13,650 bases of DNA from Desulfuromonadaceae bacterium (lineage in GTDB: Bacteria; Desulfobacterota; Desulfuromonadia; Desulfuromonadales; Desulfuromonadaceae): contig JAMOOS010000114.1 of assembly GCA_027065245.1 (NCBI GenBank), positions 1 to 13,650 on the forward strand. The letters run 5' to 3'. The position numbers and the translations under genes are program-made. Below, piece by piece: positions 11,867-13,650 of the stretch. Under the pieces are notes generated by a model that was given only the letters and a program-made list of their open reading frames with translations, was not told the origin of the DNA and did not search any database. Position 1 is the stretch's first letter. Each line of letters begins with the position of its first letter.

Positions 11867-13650
11867 TTGAAGCATAACAGCAGCGGCGCTGTCAGCGGAG
11901 TGGAACTGCTGGCTCCGGCGGGTAGTCTCGAGGCGTTTTTTGCCGCCATGGATGGCGGCGCCGACGCCGTTTACTGTGGATTGCAGGCCTTTTCGGCCCG
12001 CGCCAAGGCCAAAAATTTTTCCATCACCGATTTGGCGGGCATGTGTGCTTATGCTCACCAGCAACGGCGCAAACTGTTTGTTACCGTTAATACGCTGGTG
12101 CGTGAAGATGAACTGCCGCAGTTGATAGATGCGCTGGCGGCGGTAAGCGAAGCCGGTGCCGATGCGGTAATCGTACAGGATCTGGCGGTATGGCGGCTGG
12201 CACGCGAGCATTTTCCCCAGTTATCTCTGCACGCCTCTACCCAGATGACCATCCACAACAGTGCTGGTGCCCGGCAACTGGAGCAGATGGGGTTTGAGCG
12301 GGTGGTGCTGGCGCGCGAGCTGACTCTGGACGAGATCAGCAACATCCGCCGCAATTGTAACATCGAACTGGAACACTTTGTCCACGGCGCACTGTGTTTC
12401 TGTTTTTCCGGCCAATGTTATTTCTCTTCGTGGCTGGGAGGTAAAAGCGGTAATCGCGGTCGCTGTACGCAGCCGTGCCGACGGCGTTACAACTACCGAG
12501 GTCGCCACGGTTACTACTTTTCTCCCAACGATTTGTCAGCGCTGGAACTGCTGCCCACCCTGGCGCGTGCCGGGGTAAGCTGCTTCAAGATTGAAGGGCG
12601 GATGAAGAGCGCCGAGTACGTCCATCAGGTGGTTAAAGCGTACCGGCTGGTGCTGGACGGCGGCGGCGACGATAGCGCCGCGCGGATAAAGCAGGCGCGC
12701 GCCATGCTCAAAGATTCCTTTGGCCGCGCACCCACGCAGGGTTTTCTCGCCGGTGGACAGCCTGCCGATATGGCCACGCCGGGGATGCGCGGTGCCACCG
12801 GGCGCTATTTGGGCGAGGTGCGGCGCAACAGCAATGGTCGCCTCTATTTCAACAGCCGTGATCCCCTCCATATCGGCGATCGTATTCGCATACAACCGGG
12901 TAGCGACAAGGTTGGTACGGCGTTCACCATCAAGCAGTTGTGGGTCGGCAAACGGGCAGTAAAGAAAACCGCCGCCGGGCTGGTGGGAGTAAGCCACAGT
13001 TTCGGCAACCGTTTCAAGGCCAAAGACGCGGTATTTAAAGTCGCGTCGCAGCAGGCATTTTCCATCAGCGACAATGCCTGTAGACGCCGCTTGCAGCAGG
13101 TCAAAACGGCAACCTGCCCGCTGCGCCTCAATGTACGCCTGGACGATACCGTGCTGGAGTTGTGCGGTCGGGCTGCCGAGGTGGCGCTGCAGCGCAGCTA
13201 TCAGGTAGAAGTTTATCCTGCCACCAACAACCCCCTGTCACAGCAGACACTGACCCAGGTGTTTGCCGCCACCGGACGCGCTCCATTTGAACTTGAGTTG
13301 TTGAATGTGGATGATCTGCCCGCCGTGGTGATTCCGCCCAAACGGCTCAAGGAGATCCGGCGCGACTTTTACGCGGAACTGGCGCAGATGGTTCATGCTG
13401 CGACAACGCAGACACTGGCAGAGCAGAAACAACGGGCACAGCAGGCACTGCTGCCTGCCGGAGACCCGCGTCCCCAACTGCAGGAAGTTACCGTAGCGGT
13501 GCGCGATATCCGTGAAATGCGCGCTCTGGATAATCACAATGTCGACCGGATTCTGGTACCAGTTACAGCGGCGGTGCTACATCGGCGCTGGCGTGCCACC
13601 ACCCGGCAGTGCGGCGGCGTGGTGTGGGATCTGCCCTGGGTATGCTTTGA
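11867..13650 (+). CDS. U32-family protein (RlhA/TrhP/YhbU-like), 3' end outside the window
   Basis: An open frame of 594 codons running off the right edge with no stop. It starts LLAPAGS-EAFFAAMDGGADAVY, the usual U32 opening. The PROSITE-type signature E-H-F-x-x-G-A-L-C-x4-G-x-C-x-x-S is present at 169-187. The four cysteines C177, C184, C200 and C204 (in GRCTQPCRRRY) match the set that binds a [4Fe-4S] cluster in related proteins, and FKIEGRMKSAEYV (240-252) is also conserved. U32 proteins were named peptidases, but characterised members (RlhA, TrhP, UbiU/V) take part in oxygen-independent hydroxylation of rRNA, tRNA or ubiquinone. The long C-terminal part resembles the RlhA-type long form. 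The TTG start at 11867 follows GGAGG (11856-11860) by six bases. It is 45 bp after the epimerase and probably co-transcribed. The exact substrate is not assignable. Confidence 0.88.
   Translation, partial: MKHNSSGAVSGVELLAPAGSLEAFFAAMDGGADAVYCGLQAFSARAKAKNFSITDLAGMCAYAHQQRRKLFVTVNTLVREDELPQLIDALAAVSEAGADAVIVQDLAVWRLAREHFPQLSLHASTQMTIHNSAGARQLEQMGFERVVLARELTLDEISNIRRNCNIELEHFVHGALCFCFSGQCYFSSWLGGKSGNRGRCTQPCRRRYNYRGRHGYYFSPNDLSALELLPTLARAGVSCFKIEGRMKSAEYVHQVVKAYRLVLDGGGDDSAARIKQARAMLKDSFGRAPTQGFLAGGQPADMATPGMRGATGRYLGEVRRNSNGRLYFNSRDPLHIGDRIRIQPGSDKVGTAFTIKQLWVGKRAVKKTAAGLVGVSHSFGNRFKAKDAVFKVASQQAFSISDNACRRRLQQVKTATCPLRLNVRLDDTVLELCGRAAEVALQRSYQVEVYPATNNPLSQQTLTQVFAATGRAPFELELLNVDDLPAVVIPPKRLKEIRRDFYAELAQMVHAATTQTLAEQKQRAQQALLPAGDPRPQLQEVTVAVRDIREMRALDNHNVDRILVPVTAAVLHRRWRATTRQCGGVVWDLPWVCF

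Noticed and set aside
1..13650. CRISPR array, tRNA or rRNA genes
   Set aside because: No regularly spaced direct repeats and no tRNA- or rRNA-like sequence noticed on either strand.

Overview
The window looks like chromosomal DNA from an anaerobic deltaproteobacterium-like organism, with the Desulfuromonadales/Geobacter group as my best guess. This rests on the gene set (a complete ATP-dependent propionyl-CoA to succinyl-CoA route), mid-to-high GC coding DNA, TTG starts and a U32 iron-sulfur family protein. It is an inference; no rRNA or other taxonomic marker is present.

Left end (1-1546), accessory and visibly AT-rich around the toxin-antitoxin pair. A possible gene tail at the window edge is followed by a long inverted repeat. 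Next comes a HigB/HigA-like toxin-antitoxin pair on the minus strand, toxin first, with an ATGA overlap and a perfect 7+4+7 palindrome just before the toxin start. A decayed REP-associated tyrosine transposase (RAYT) relic follows. It is bracketed by 19-bp inverted repeats matching at 18 positions and is broken by a 7-bp insertion, an internal stop and a large internal deletion.

Core (1547-11821), methylmalonyl-CoA pathway. On the minus strand are a 711-aa single-chain B12-dependent methylmalonyl-CoA mutase and its G-protein chaperone MeaB, separated by a GC-rich hairpin. On the plus strand, across a 564-bp divergent intergenic region full of palindromes, are an XRE-cupin regulator, a carboxyltransferase and a very large biotin carboxylase/biotin carrier fusion. 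These end at a strong 18-bp-stem terminator shared with a convergent small zinc-ribbon gene. A separate unit then starts with methylmalonyl-CoA epimerase.

Right end (11867-13650): a U32-family protein with all four conserved cysteines starts 45 bp after the epimerase and runs off the window.

How the genes work together: the carboxyltransferase plus biotin carboxylase/carrier most likely carboxylate propionyl-CoA to (S)-methylmalonyl-CoA. The epimerase gives the (R) form, the mutase makes succinyl-CoA, and MeaB guards cobalamin loading. The XRE-cupin protein, lying between the two arms, is the obvious candidate regulator. Most unusual points: the divergent biotin carboxylase with insertions and a roughly 260-residue unassigned linker domain, the paired TTTATYGWTGATAAA boxes ahead of the regulator promoter, the recurring GCTAAAA heptamer in intergenic DNA, and the RAYT relic with its repeats. 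I see no clearly new defence or mobile system.
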